Source: Streptomyces sp. MA5143a
GTDB lineage: Bacteria > Actinomycetota > Actinomycetes > Streptomycetales > Streptomycetaceae
Direction of reading: 5' to 3'
Length of the DNA: 64,000 nt
NCBI RefSeq assembly: GCF_900290235.1
Contig: NZ_OLMK01000015.1
Span: 81,835-145,834 of the forward strand
Translations under genes and position numbers: made by a program
Part shown: one piece after another, positions 45,071 through 53,426 of the stretch
How positions within the stretch are numbered: the stretch's first letter is position 1
Layout: each line of letters opens with the position of its first letter
The notes under the pieces: generated by a model
The model's input: only the letters and a program-made list of their open reading frames with translations
What the model was told of the DNA's origin: nothing
Database searches by the model: none

Positions 45071-46311
45071 CGCTTCTCCGCCTTCCCCCGTGTGTCCTTC
45101 GGTGCTTCCGAGGCCCTGGGTACCTTCAGTTCGACTTCCGTGCCCTGTCCCGGCACCGAGATCAGCTCGGCCGTGCCGCCCATGTCGCGCAGCCGGCCCC
45201 GGATGGACAGGGCCACCCCGAGCCGTCCCTCGCCCTCGGCCTGGGCGAGCCGTCCCTCGGGGATGCCGGGCCCGTCGTCCCGTACGGTCACGACGACCTC
45301 GTCCGTCCAGTCCTCGACCAGGATCCAGGCCCGCGCCCGCTCACCGGCGTGCCGGCGCACATTGTCCAGGGCGGCGCCGACGGCGGCGACCAGCTCCCGT
45401 GCGGCGTGCGGGACCAGCTCCACCGGGCGGCCCGGCTCGGACAGGGTGACCTGCGCCCCGGCGTAGGGGGCGAGCAGGGAGCGCAGGTCGAGGGGGCCGT
45501 CGCCGGAGTCCGGCGCGTCCGGCTCGTCGACGACCCGGACGAGTGCTCCCTCGGCCGCGTCCTCCGAGATCCGGGAGACCGGTACGAGGCCACCGGAGAC
45601 CAGGGTGCGCAGCGCGACCTCCTGCTCGCCGGCCATCCGGCCCAGCTCCGCGGCCTCGCCGCCGAGGGCGGTGCCGCGCCGCTGCACCATGGCGAGGACC
45701 TGGAGCACGCTGTCGTGGATGTCGCGGGCGAGGCGCTCCCGCTCGCGGGTGGCGGCCTCGATCTCCAGGGCGCGGGCGAGGGTGCGCTCGGAGGCGCGGG
45801 CGACCTCGACGACGTAGCCGATGGCGATGGCGGCGACCCACACGAGCAGCACGTTGTGGACGGTGTCGCGGGTGGGGGCGCCGCGGTGGACCAGGTTGGC
45901 GACGGCGACGAGGGTGGAGGCGAGGGCCGCCCACCGCCAGCCGCCCTTGATGGCGAAGGCCAGGACGGCGCCCGCGGTCCATATCGACGGCAGGGTGGGG
46001 CCGCCGGCCTCGATCCGCGCCGGGGAGTCGGCGAGCCGGGTGAGCAGGATGCCGACGACCGCGATGGTGAGGTCGGCGGCGAGGAACCGTTTGGTGCAGG
46101 CGGCCGCGTTGGCGACCCGGGGCAGGGTGGCCAGGGTCCAGCCGACCAGCACCACGAAGTAGCCGATCGCGAGCCAGGGGCGCGGGAACCTGGCGTACGC
46201 GCTGATGAACAGACCGACCGCGTAGATCATCGTCAGGACCCGGTAGCCGGTGAGCGCGCGCCACAGCGGCAGCTCGACCGACATCCTCATGACTCTCTCG
46301 CGCTTCGGCAT
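45067..46311 (-). CDS. macS: NarL-type sensor histidine kinase (MacS-like)
   Basis: About 414 aa from ATG 46311; the frame is open to 46335 and ATG 46290 is also possible. PspC-free sensor with five or six membrane helices in the first 170 residues, a HisKA_3 dimerisation helix RERERLARDIHDSVLQVL (His199), and an HATPase domain with DNVRRHAGERA (N box), RDDGPGIPEG (G1 box). Overlaps the response regulator gene by 4 nt. Orthologue of MacS by position. Confidence 0.88.
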   Translation of the reverse strand: MPKRERVMRMSVELPLWRALTGYRVLTMIYAVGLFISAYARFPRPWLAIGYFVVLVGWTLATLPRVANAAACTKRFLAADLTIAVVGILLTRLADSPARIEAGGPTLPSIWTAGAVLAFAIKGGWRWAALASTLVAVANLVHRGAPTRDTVHNVLLVWVAAIAIGYVVEVARASERTLARALEIEAATRERERLARDIHDSVLQVLAMVQRRGTALGGEAAELGRMAGEQEVALRTLVSGGLVPVSRISEDAAEGALVRVVDEPDAPDSGDGPLDLRSLLAPYAGAQVTLSEPGRPVELVPHAARELVAAVGAALDNVRRHAGERARAWILVEDWTDEVVVTVRDDGPGIPEGRLAQAEGEGRLGVALSIRGRLRDMGGTAELISVPGQGTEVELKVPRASEAPKDTRGKAEKR

Positions 46312-46381
46312 GTGCCCGACCCCCACCCCACCCACGGCGGACGCGTTGTCCGCACGCGACCGTATCCGCCGGACGCGACCG

Positions 46382-47197
46382 CTACGAAGCCGGCCGGTCC
46401 GGGTCCCCCGTGGACTTCTCGGCCTGCTCCTTGGCCGCCTGGTCCCTCTCGGCCTTGGCGAGGGCCGCCCTGGCGGCCTTGTCGGCCTTGTCGGCCTCCT
46501 TCTCCGCCTTGGCCGCGTCCGCGATCTGCCGCTTGGCGGCGGTCGCGTAGATGTCGACGTACTCCTGGCCCGAGAGCTTCATGATCTCGTACATGACCTC
46601 GTCGGTCAGCGCCCGCAGGACGAAGCGGTCGTGCTCCATGCCCTGGTAGCGGCTGAAGTCGAGGGGCTTGCCGATCCGGATGCCGGGGCGCATCACCTTC
46701 GGCAGGACCTTGCCGGGCGGCTGGATCTTCTCGGTGTCGATCATCGCGACGGGGATGACGGGCGCGCCGGTGGCGAGGGCCACGCGGGCGAGGCCGCCGG
46801 GCTTGCCGCGGTAGAGGCGGCCGTCGGGCGAGCGGGTGCCCTCGGGGTAGATGCCGAACAGTTCGCCCCGCTCCAGGACCTGGATGCCGCTCTTGATCGC
46901 GGCCTCGCCCGCGCCGCGCGCGCCGGAGCGGTCCACGGGGAGCTGGCCGACGCCCTTGAAGAATGCCGCCGTGAGCTTGCCCTTCACGCCGGGCGTCGTG
47001 AAGTACTCCGCCTTCGCGATGAAGGTGACCTTGCGGTCGAGGACCGCGGGCAGGAAGAACGAGTCGGAGAACGAGAGGTGGTTGCTCGCCAGGATCGCCG
47101 CGCCCTCGGCCGGAATGTTCTCCAGGCCCTCCACCCAGGGCCGGAAGGTGACCTTGAGCGGTCCCCCGATGGCGACCTTCATCGCGCCGTACAACAA
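46382..47197 (-). CDS. 1-acyl-sn-glycerol-3-phosphate acyltransferase (PlsC family)
   Basis: Converts lysophosphatidate to phosphatidate at the membrane. 271 aa; ATG 47182 is an alternative start. Catalytic HX4D motif NHLSFSD (His40, Asp45), and the glycerophosphate-binding YPEGTRSPDG (Glu119-Arg122). The C-terminal 50 residues are Lys/Ala/Glu-rich and coiled-coil-like (AKAEKEADKADKAARAALAK), an extension not in all family members. A counterpart (Rv2182c) sits in the same neighbourhood of M. tuberculosis. Confidence 0.93.
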   Translation of the reverse strand: MLYGAMKVAIGGPLKVTFRPWVEGLENIPAEGAAILASNHLSFSDSFFLPAVLDRKVTFIAKAEYFTTPGVKGKLTAAFFKGVGQLPVDRSGARGAGEAAIKSGIQVLERGELFGIYPEGTRSPDGRLYRGKPGGLARVALATGAPVIPVAMIDTEKIQPPGKVLPKVMRPGIRIGKPLDFSRYQGMEHDRFVLRALTDEVMYEIMKLSGQEYVDIYATAAKRQIADAAKAEKEADKADKAARAALAKAERDQAAKEQAEKSTGDPDRPAS

Positions 47198-47379
47198 CCG
47201 ATTGCCTCTCTGTGTTCTGAGGATCAGACCTTAACCCGGACGACTGACGAACAGCCCGGCGCCCCGCCCTCCGCCTCTCCTCCCCCCGCCGAAGCCCCTG
47301 GTCGGTGTCAGTGCGGTCGCGTACGGTGAACCACACCGGGACTCGTTTCACACCCTTCTCATGAACAGGAGACCGAACC

Positions 47380-48297
47380 GTGCCGGTCCTTCCTGGAGCC
47401 GAGCCCTACCGCCATGAGGGCGGGCGGGTCGGGGTGCTCCTCTGTCACGGCTTCACCGGTTCCCCGCAGTCGCTGCGCCCCTGGGCGCAGTACCTCGCCG
47501 AGCGCGATCTGACCGTCGTCCTGCCCCTGCTGCCGGGGCACGGCACCCGCTGGGAGGACCTGCGGATCACCGGCTGGCAGGACTGGTACGCGGAGGTGGA
47601 CCGCGAGCTGCGCGCCCTGCGCGAGCGCTGTGCGCGGGTCTTCGTGGCCGGGCTGTCCATGGGCGGCGCGCTGGCCCTGCGGCTGGCGGCGAAGCACGGG
47701 GACGCGGTCGACGGCGTCGTGGTCGTCAACCCGGCCAACGAGGTGCACGGCCTGGCGGCCCGCGCCCTCCCCGTGCTCCGGCACCTCGTCCCCAGCACCA
47801 GGGGGATCACCGACGACATCGCCAAGGAGGGCGTCACGGAGCTGGGGTACGACAGGGTGCCGCTGCACGCGGCGCACTCCCTGCGGACCTTCCTGCGGCT
47901 GGTCGACGGTGAACTGCCTCAGGTGACCCAGCCGTTGCTGCTGTTGCGCAGTACACGGGACCATGTGGTGCCGGCCGCCGACTCCGCGCGTGTGCTCGGC
48001 CGGGTGTCGTCCACGGACGTCACGGAGATCCTGCTGGAACACAGTCGGCATGTCGCGACGTTGGACCACGACGCGGGCCGCGTTTTCGACGAGAGCCTGG
48101 CGTTCATGACCCGTGTCGTGGGGGACGGCGCGCCGGACGCCGCGGAGGGGACCGACGAAGCATCCGCGGAGGGCTCCGGGACGGAATCGATGAAGGAGTC
48201 CGGGACGGATTCCGTACAGCAGTCCGGGTCGGGGTCCGCGGAGCGGTTCGGTGCGGGACCCATGGAGCAGAGGGAAGGGACGGCCACTGGTGGCTGA
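47380..48297 (+). CDS. alpha/beta hydrolase (carboxylesterase / monoacylglycerol lipase-like)
   Basis: 305 aa from GTG 47380 (AGGAGA 8 nt upstream). Oxyanion-hole region LLCHGFTGSPQS, nucleophile elbow GLSMGG (Ser93), Asp194 (STRDHVVP), His224 (HSRHVATLD): a complete triad. Resembles Est30-type carboxylesterases. The C-terminal 50 residues are low-complexity, rich in Gly/Ser/Glu with an ESGT-type repeat. It overlaps the next gene by 8 nt. Confidence 0.9.
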   Translation: MPVLPGAEPYRHEGGRVGVLLCHGFTGSPQSLRPWAQYLAERDLTVVLPLLPGHGTRWEDLRITGWQDWYAEVDRELRALRERCARVFVAGLSMGGALALRLAAKHGDAVDGVVVVNPANEVHGLAARALPVLRHLVPSTRGITDDIAKEGVTELGYDRVPLHAAHSLRTFLRLVDGELPQVTQPLLLLRSTRDHVVPAADSARVLGRVSSTDVTEILLEHSRHVATLDHDAGRVFDESLAFMTRVVGDGAPDAAEGTDEASAEGSGTESMKESGTDSVQQSGSGSAERFGAGPMEQREGTATGG

Positions 48298-49006
48298 GCA
48301 CGACTCCGAGCGTGAGCCGGAGGAGAAGGGCGCGCCCCTCGGTGAGCGCCACGGTGACTCACGCGGATCGGGCTCGGGCGGATCGGGTTCCGGTGGCTCG
48401 GGCGGCTCGGGTGCCTCCGGTGACACGCCGGGCGAGGAGCAGCAGGTGCCGTTCGACGAGGACGCCGCCTGGAAGGCCATCGTCGCCGGGTTCGGGGAGG
48501 AGCCGCCGGACCCGCCGGGCGCCAAGCCGTTCCGTTCGGTGGAGGACCTGGCGCTGCTGGAGGCCGACCCGGAGGAGCCCTCCGACACACCCGCCGGCGG
48601 CGCCGCGGACAGTGCCGGGCCGGCGGCTCCCAGGCCGCTGGGCAGCTCGGTCGCGTTCGCGCCCGGTGTCGGCGCCGGTCCACGGGACTACACGGTGCCC
48701 GACCCGGTGGGTGAGGACACCGGGGAGGACGAGGACGACGACGAGGACGAGGACGGTGAGGGCCACTTCGTGCCCCCGGAGCCGCCGCCGCTGCCGGAGG
48801 CCGACGCGACCGCCAAGTTCGCCTGGCTGGGCGTGGTCGGCGGCCCGGTGCTGCTGCTGCTCGCGGTGCTGCTCGGCTGGGACATGACCTGGTGGCTGAC
48901 CACCCTCGGCATCGGCGGCTTCCTCGGCGGTTTCGCCACGCTGGTGATGCGGATGAAGACCGACGACGAGGACGACGACGATCCGGGGCGGGGCGCGGTC
49001 GTCTGA
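48290..49006 (+). CDS. membrane protein with acidic low-complexity region
   Basis: 238 aa from GTG 48290 (VAEHDSERE). N-terminal Gly/Ser-repeat region, then a segment VPFDEDAAWKAIVAGFGEEPPDPP that is well conserved among Streptomyces as I recall, a run of acidic residues (EDEDDDEDEDGEG, about residues 145-157), and two membrane helices near the C-terminus (WLGVVGGPVLLLLAVLLGW and LGIGGFLGGFATLV). Function unknown; overlap with the hydrolase gene suggests joint expression. Confidence 0.75.
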   Translation: MAEHDSEREPEEKGAPLGERHGDSRGSGSGGSGSGGSGGSGASGDTPGEEQQVPFDEDAAWKAIVAGFGEEPPDPPGAKPFRSVEDLALLEADPEEPSDTPAGGAADSAGPAAPRPLGSSVAFAPGVGAGPRDYTVPDPVGEDTGEDEDDDEDEDGEGHFVPPEPPPLPEADATAKFAWLGVVGGPVLLLLAVLLGWDMTWWLTTLGIGGFLGGFATLVMRMKTDDEDDDDPGRGAVV

Positions 49007-49020
49007 CCCCCGCCGCCGTA

Positions 49021-49057
49021 CGAGGGCCCGCCCGGGAGCGTTCCGGGCGGGCCCTCG
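49021..49057 (+). terminator. hairpin terminator after the acidic membrane protein gene
   Basis: Perfect 15-bp stem (49021-49035 with 49043-49057, arm CGAGGGCCCGCCCGG) with a 7-nt loop, 14 nt past the stop. Confidence 0.9.
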
Positions 49058-49215
49058 GCATGGTGCGCGGGGCGGGCCCTCGTCGTCGGTTCCTGAGTGC
49101 GTGCGCGCCGGCGTCCGCCGGAATGGAACTCGGATCCGGCGAGCGGCGAAGGACGGGTGAAGAACCTGAACAAGCCCAAGCCTTCGAGGCGTTCGGACGA
49201 ACGAGAGGAGCCCCG

Positions 49216-49839
49216 ATGACCGTCGGACCACCGGGCGTCGGCACCCGCGACGAGGATCGCGAGGAGAGTGATGCCCGTGTGATCGCGCGGTCCCGGGACG
49301 AGCCCGAGCTGTTCGCCGCACTCTATGACCGGCATGCCGACGCCGTGCACCGTTACGCGGCCCGGCGGCTCGGTCCGGAGGCGGCGGAGGATCTGATGGC
49401 GGAGACCTTCGTCACCGCCTTCCAGCGACGCCACACGTACGACCTGGAGCGGGCCGACGCCCGCCCCTGGTTGTTCGGCATCGCGACGAACCTCGTGGGC
49501 CGGCACCGCCGGGCCGAGGCACGCCGGTTCAAGGCGCTGTCCCGGCTGCCGGAGCCGGTGGAGCACGAGGAGCCGGTCGCGGACCGCGCGGTCGCCAGGG
49601 CCGGTGCCACGGGGGTGCGCCGGGACCTGGCGGCCGCGCTGGCCGGGCTCTCCGCCCGGCACCGCGACGTGGTGCTGCTGATCGCGTGGGCCGGCCTCGA
49701 CTACGAGGAGGCGGCCCGTGCCCTCGGTGTGCCTGTCGGCACCGTCAGATCCCGGCTGAACAGGGCTCGCAGCAAACTGCGCGAAGCACTGGGCGGATCC
49801 GATCCGACAGCTTTCCGAGAGGCGGACGCCCATGCGTGA
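49216..49839 (+). CDS. ECF-family RNA polymerase sigma factor
   Basis: 207 aa from ATG 49216 (GAGAGGAG 5 nt upstream; the frame is open to 48892). Region 2: LFAALYDRHADAVHRYAARRLG, DLMAETFVTAFQRR, WLFGIATNLVGRHRRAE; region 4: LSARHRDVVLLIAWAGLDYEEAARALGVPVGTVRSRLNRARSKL. It overlaps the following gene by 8 nt, which probably encodes its regulator. Confidence 0.92.
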   Translation: MTVGPPGVGTRDEDREESDARVIARSRDEPELFAALYDRHADAVHRYAARRLGPEAAEDLMAETFVTAFQRRHTYDLERADARPWLFGIATNLVGRHRRAEARRFKALSRLPEPVEHEEPVADRAVARAGATGVRRDLAAALAGLSARHRDVVLLIAWAGLDYEEAARALGVPVGTVRSRLNRARSKLREALGGSDPTAFREADAHA

Positions 49840-50902
49840 CATCGACGAACCGAGGGACCTGAGGGATTTGAGGGACCTCACCGACTTCGACGCGGGGACT
49901 CCCCCGCTGGACGAGGAGACCCGGCGCCGGGGCCGGGCCCGGCTGCTGGCCGCGATCACCACGCCCGACGCGGACCGCGCGACGGGCCGGACGGCCCGGA
50001 CCGCCGTGGTGAGCCGCCGGCCGCTGCTGCGCGTCGCCCTGACGGGCGCGGTGGCCGCCGCGGTCACGGCCGGTGTGCTGGTCGCCGTGCAGAACGACGA
50101 CGGTGACCGGGGAAGGACCGCGAAGCCGGAGGTGACGAGCCTGCCGCCGATGCGGAACGTGAGCGCGCGGACCGTGCTCAACGGGGCGGCGGCGTACGAG
50201 CGCGAGCACGGGAGGACCGTGAGCCCGCGGGACGACCAGTTCGTCTACACCAAGGAGATCATCAAGGAGACCGACCAGAAGACCGGGCGGACGAAGACCC
50301 ACGTCGACGAGAACTGGCGGTCCGTGGACGGCTCGAAGCGCTCCTGGATCATGGAGATCGGCAAGGGCTGGTGGTCGCCGCCGCTGGAGGACAACCAGAG
50401 CAGCTGGCCCCCGCAGGACTGGGGCAGGCTGCGCAAGCTGCCGACCGACCCGGAGAAGCTGATCCTCGCCATCCAGGACGACTTCTTCGGCCGCAAGGAG
50501 AAGAACACCTCACTGGAGAAGATCACCGACGAGGAGTGGTCGCACATCCACTTCAGCCTCGCCGGGCTGCTCAAGCTGGTCCCGGTGATGCCGGAGGGGC
50601 TGCGTCCGGCGGCCTACGAGGCGCTGGGGATGGTGCCGGGCGTGAAGGCGGTGCCGAACCAGAAGGACGCCAAGGGCAGGGTCGGTGTGGCGATCACCTA
50701 CGACGACCCGACGCTCCCCAAGGGGGTGTCGAGCTTCGGCGGCTATTTCATCTTCGACCCGGTGACGTACGAGTTCCTGGGCTTCCGGGACGAGCGCACC
50801 TCGGGTGACGGGGAGCACATGAAGCGCTACACCCAGCTGTCCTACCTGGACAGCTGGGCGATCGTCGACAAGGTCAAGCGGCGGCCGGTGGCCGCAGGCT
50901 AG
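49832..50902 (+). CDS. CU044_5270-family membrane protein, likely partner of the ECF sigma factor
   Basis: 356 aa. N-terminal cytoplasmic segment opening with DLRDLRDL-type repeats, a single membrane helix at about residues 67-86 (RVALTGAVAAAVTAGVLVAV), and an extracytoplasmic domain of about 260 residues with FVYTKEI, WWSPP and TYEFLGFRDER, recognisable as the CU044_5270 family. No anti-sigma zinc motif (HXXXCXXC) is seen. Coupled to the sigma gene by an 8-nt overlap, so an anti-sigma-like role is inferred. Confidence 0.82.
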   Translation: MRDIDEPRDLRDLRDLTDFDAGTPPLDEETRRRGRARLLAAITTPDADRATGRTARTAVVSRRPLLRVALTGAVAAAVTAGVLVAVQNDDGDRGRTAKPEVTSLPPMRNVSARTVLNGAAAYEREHGRTVSPRDDQFVYTKEIIKETDQKTGRTKTHVDENWRSVDGSKRSWIMEIGKGWWSPPLEDNQSSWPPQDWGRLRKLPTDPEKLILAIQDDFFGRKEKNTSLEKITDEEWSHIHFSLAGLLKLVPVMPEGLRPAAYEALGMVPGVKAVPNQKDAKGRVGVAITYDDPTLPKGVSSFGGYFIFDPVTYEFLGFRDERTSGDGEHMKRYTQLSYLDSWAIVDKVKRRPVAAG

Positions 50903-51657
50903 GACGACGCCGCGGGCACTCTGAGGGCGGCCAGGACCGGGAGGTGGTCCGTGGCCGCCCTCAGGTCGCTCCGGCTGATCCCCGGCAGGCCGAGCGGCAC
51001 ACCGCAGCCGAGGACCTCGATGCCGGGGGTGGCCAGGACGGCGTCGATGCGCTGATGGGGGTCGGCGGGGGTGGAGGTGTACTCGCTGCCCCAGGGCGCG
51101 GTGGCCCAGCAGTCCTGGAGCGTGCCGGCCAGCCGCCGGAACGTGCGGCCGTCGGGGCGTTCGTTGAGGTCGCCGCCCGCGACGGCGTGCTCCACGCCCA
51201 GGGCGGCGAGGCGGTCGAGGAGCATGCCGCCCTGCTCGTACCGTTCGTCCTTCTGCAGGGAGAGGTGGCAGGACAGGACGCCGAGGCGGGCGCGGCCGAA
51301 GCGGACCACGGCCGTGGCGAAGCCGCGCCGGTGCAGGCCGGGGGTGAGCGGCAGCAGGACGTCCTCGGTGTGCTCGACGGTGGCGCGCAGGCCGCACAGC
51401 AGGGCGGGGCCACAGGCGGTGGCGCCGCCGGAAAGGGTGACGAGGTCGCAGGCCGCGGCCAGCCGCGCGAGTTTCTTGCGCCAGCGGAAGAAGCGGGGGG
51501 CCTCCTGGATGAGGACCAGGTCGGGGGCGCAGCCCTTGATCACCCGGGCGAGGGCGTCGGTGTCGTCCCGCATGGAGCGGATGTTGTAGCTGAGGACACG
51601 GATGGTCGCCGAACCGTCGGGGTTCGTGCGGGAGTTGGGCAGCGGGTTCGTCGCCAT
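50899..51657 (-). CDS. endonuclease/exonuclease/phosphatase-family protein
   Basis: 252 aa from ATG 51657; the frame is open to 51921 but unsupported. EEP-fold metal and catalytic motifs: SYNIRSMRDD, LVLIQEAPRFFRW (Glu), SCHLSLQ, AGGDLNERPDGRTF, RIDAVLATPG, and the terminal SDLRAATDHLPVLA with the catalytic His. TATCTT lies 7 nt upstream, a leaderless-type start. Substrate could be DNA, phosphoester or phospholipid. Confidence 0.88.
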   Translation of the reverse strand: MATNPLPNSRTNPDGSATIRVLSYNIRSMRDDTDALARVIKGCAPDLVLIQEAPRFFRWRKKLARLAAACDLVTLSGGATACGPALLCGLRATVEHTEDVLLPLTPGLHRRGFATAVVRFGRARLGVLSCHLSLQKDERYEQGGMLLDRLAALGVEHAVAGGDLNERPDGRTFRRLAGTLQDCWATAPWGSEYTSTPADPHQRIDAVLATPGIEVLGCGVPLGLPGISRSDLRAATDHLPVLAALRVPAASS

Positions 51658-51752
51658 GGGGATCAAGATACGCCCCGACGGCGGGGGTATATGTCCGTTT
51701 GCGGCCAGGGGCGGTTCGTGGCTCGGCGCGCCCGTGCGGCAGAGCCGGACAT

Positions 51753-51794
51753 GGCTGCGGCCCCGCGCCCCTTCCGGGGCACGGGGCCGCAGCC
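51753..51794 (-). terminator. hairpin terminator after glk
   Basis: 13-bp stem (51753-51765 with 51782-51794, arm GGCTGCGGCCCCG) capped by a shorter nested stem (GCCCC/GGGGC), 10 nt past the glk stop. Confidence 0.85.
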
Positions 51795-51803
51795 GACCGG
51801 GTG

Positions 51804-52757
51804 TCACATGATCGGGTCGGGCTCTCTCGCCAGGTCGGCCGCGCCCACCAGCCCGGCCTCGTTGCCCAGCTGGGCGGCGATCACCTGGGCGACCGGGCGC
51901 CAGTTGCCGCCGACGAGCCACCGCTTGTACGACTTGCGGATGGGGTCGAGGACCAGCTCACCCTCGTCGGACAGGCCGCCGCCCACGATGAACGCCGACG
52001 GGTCGAAGAGGGAGGCGAGGTCGGCGAGACCGGCACCGGCCCAGCGGGCCAGCTCGCGGTAGGAGTCGACGGCGACGGGGTCGCCCTGGCGGGCGGCCAT
52101 GGAGATGTGCTTGCCCTCGATGCCGTCGGGCGTGCCGTCGCCGAGGCCGAGGAGGATCTCGGCGTTCTCGGGGGTCGCGTTGGCGCGCTGCTTGGCGTAC
52201 CGCACCAGCGCGCGCCCCGAGGCGTACTGCTCCCAGCAGCCCTGGCTGCCGCAGCCGCACAGCAGACCGTCGGGCACCATCCGGATGTGGCCGAACTCGG
52301 CGGCCACGCCGAAGTGCCCGCGGCGCAGCTTGTTGCCGATGATGATGCCGCCGCCGAGGCCCGTGCCGAGGGTGATGCAGATGACGTTCCGGTGGCCCTT
52401 GCCCGCGCCGAACTTGTATTCGCCCCACGCGGCCGCGTTGGCGTCGTTCTCCACGACGACGGGCAGGCCCACGCGGGCCTCGACCTTCGCCTTCAACGGC
52501 TCGTTGCGCCAGTCGATGTTGGGGGCGAAGTAGACCGTGGAGCGCTGGCGGTCGACGTAACCGGCAGCGCCGATGCCGACGCCGACGATCTCGTGGCCGG
52601 CTCGCGCGCCCTCGACGGCGGCGGCGATGGCGTCCACGATCGCCTCGGGCGTACCCGGGGTCGGCACCTTGTGGGTCGAGAGGATGTTGCCTTCCTCGTC
52701 GACCACACCGGCCGCGATCTTGGTACCGCCGATGTCGACGCCGATGGTGAGTCCCAT
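51804..52757 (-). CDS. glkA: ROK-family glucokinase
   Basis: Phosphorylates glucose with ATP; in Streptomyces it also mediates glucose repression. 317 aa. Phosphate loop DIGGTK (residues 8-13), catalytic Asp105 (ENDANAA), GTGLGGGII, and the ROK zinc site His157 (EFGHI), Cys167, Cys169, Cys174 (CGCGSQGC). A GAGGGA ribosome-binding site precedes the ATG. The DUF5304 gene lies about 105 nt upstream on the same strand, as SCO2127 does to glkA. Confidence 0.96.
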   Translation of the reverse strand: MGLTIGVDIGGTKIAAGVVDEEGNILSTHKVPTPGTPEAIVDAIAAAVEGARAGHEIVGVGIGAAGYVDRQRSTVYFAPNIDWRNEPLKAKVEARVGLPVVVENDANAAAWGEYKFGAGKGHRNVICITLGTGLGGGIIIGNKLRRGHFGVAAEFGHIRMVPDGLLCGCGSQGCWEQYASGRALVRYAKQRANATPENAEILLGLGDGTPDGIEGKHISMAARQGDPVAVDSYRELARWAGAGLADLASLFDPSAFIVGGGLSDEGELVLDPIRKSYKRWLVGGNWRPVAQVIAAQLGNEAGLVGAADLAREPDPIM

Positions 52758-52862
52758 GAATCCCTCAGTTTCGGTCGAGCCCCGCTACGGCCAACCGTAC
52801 CCGAGGGCCCAGCACCGGGGCTCCCGTCGTCCGCCCGGCGGACGGCCCTGAGAGCCGGTGAG

Positions 52863-53369
52863 TCAGTCCAGGTCGATGCGTTCGCCGGGGCCCTGGCCGT
52901 CGTCCTCGTCGCGGCGTTCCCGGTGGGCGGGGTCGCGGGTGGTCCAGCGGCGTTCCTGGGCCTCGACGGCGGAGCGGTACGCGGCGAGGAGTTCGTTGCC
53001 CGCGGCGGCGAGGTGGTCGAAGACGTCCGGGTTGCGTTCGATGACGGGTTCGACGGCGGCCTTGGCCTGCTGGACGACCTGGCTGACCATCTGCTGGGCC
53101 GCTCCGCCGGCCACCGCGCCGAGCAGCGGCGACTGGAGGCCGGACAGTTTGTCGGCGACGGTGTCGACCAGCTTGCGCAGTTCCTCGGCGGCCGAGCCCG
53201 GCGGCGGCCCGTGCTGCGCCCGGCGGCGGGCCTTCTCCGCGGCGAGGTCCTCCTCGCACGCGGTGGCCCAGGCGTCGGCGTCCGTGGCCCGTACCTCGTA
53301 CTCGTCCGCGGCGGCCTGGCCGGCCGCGTCCTGACGAGCGGCATCGGACGTGGGGCGCTCTTCGCTCAT
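52863..53369 (-). CDS. DUF5304 family protein (SCO2127-like)
   Basis: 168 aa (GGAG 6 nt before the ATG). Helical, acidic N-terminus with many Ala/Asp/Glu, central LRKLVDTVADKLSGLQSPLLGAV, then QQAKAAVEPVIERNPDVFDHLAAAGNELLAAYRSAVEAQERRW. No membrane helix. Placement directly upstream of glkA fits S. coelicolor SCO2127, reported (as I remember) to influence glucokinase expression and carbon catabolite control and to interact with BldKB. Molecular activity unknown. Confidence 0.8.
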   Translation of the reverse strand: MSEERPTSDAARQDAAGQAAADEYEVRATDADAWATACEEDLAAEKARRRAQHGPPPGSAAEELRKLVDTVADKLSGLQSPLLGAVAGGAAQQMVSQVVQQAKAAVEPVIERNPDVFDHLAAAGNELLAAYRSAVEAQERRWTTRDPAHRERRDEDDGQGPGERIDLD

Positions 53370-53426
53370 GGCGGACTCCTGCCTACGTTTCGTACCTTCG
53401 ACGTTACCCGAACGGGGGTATGCGGT

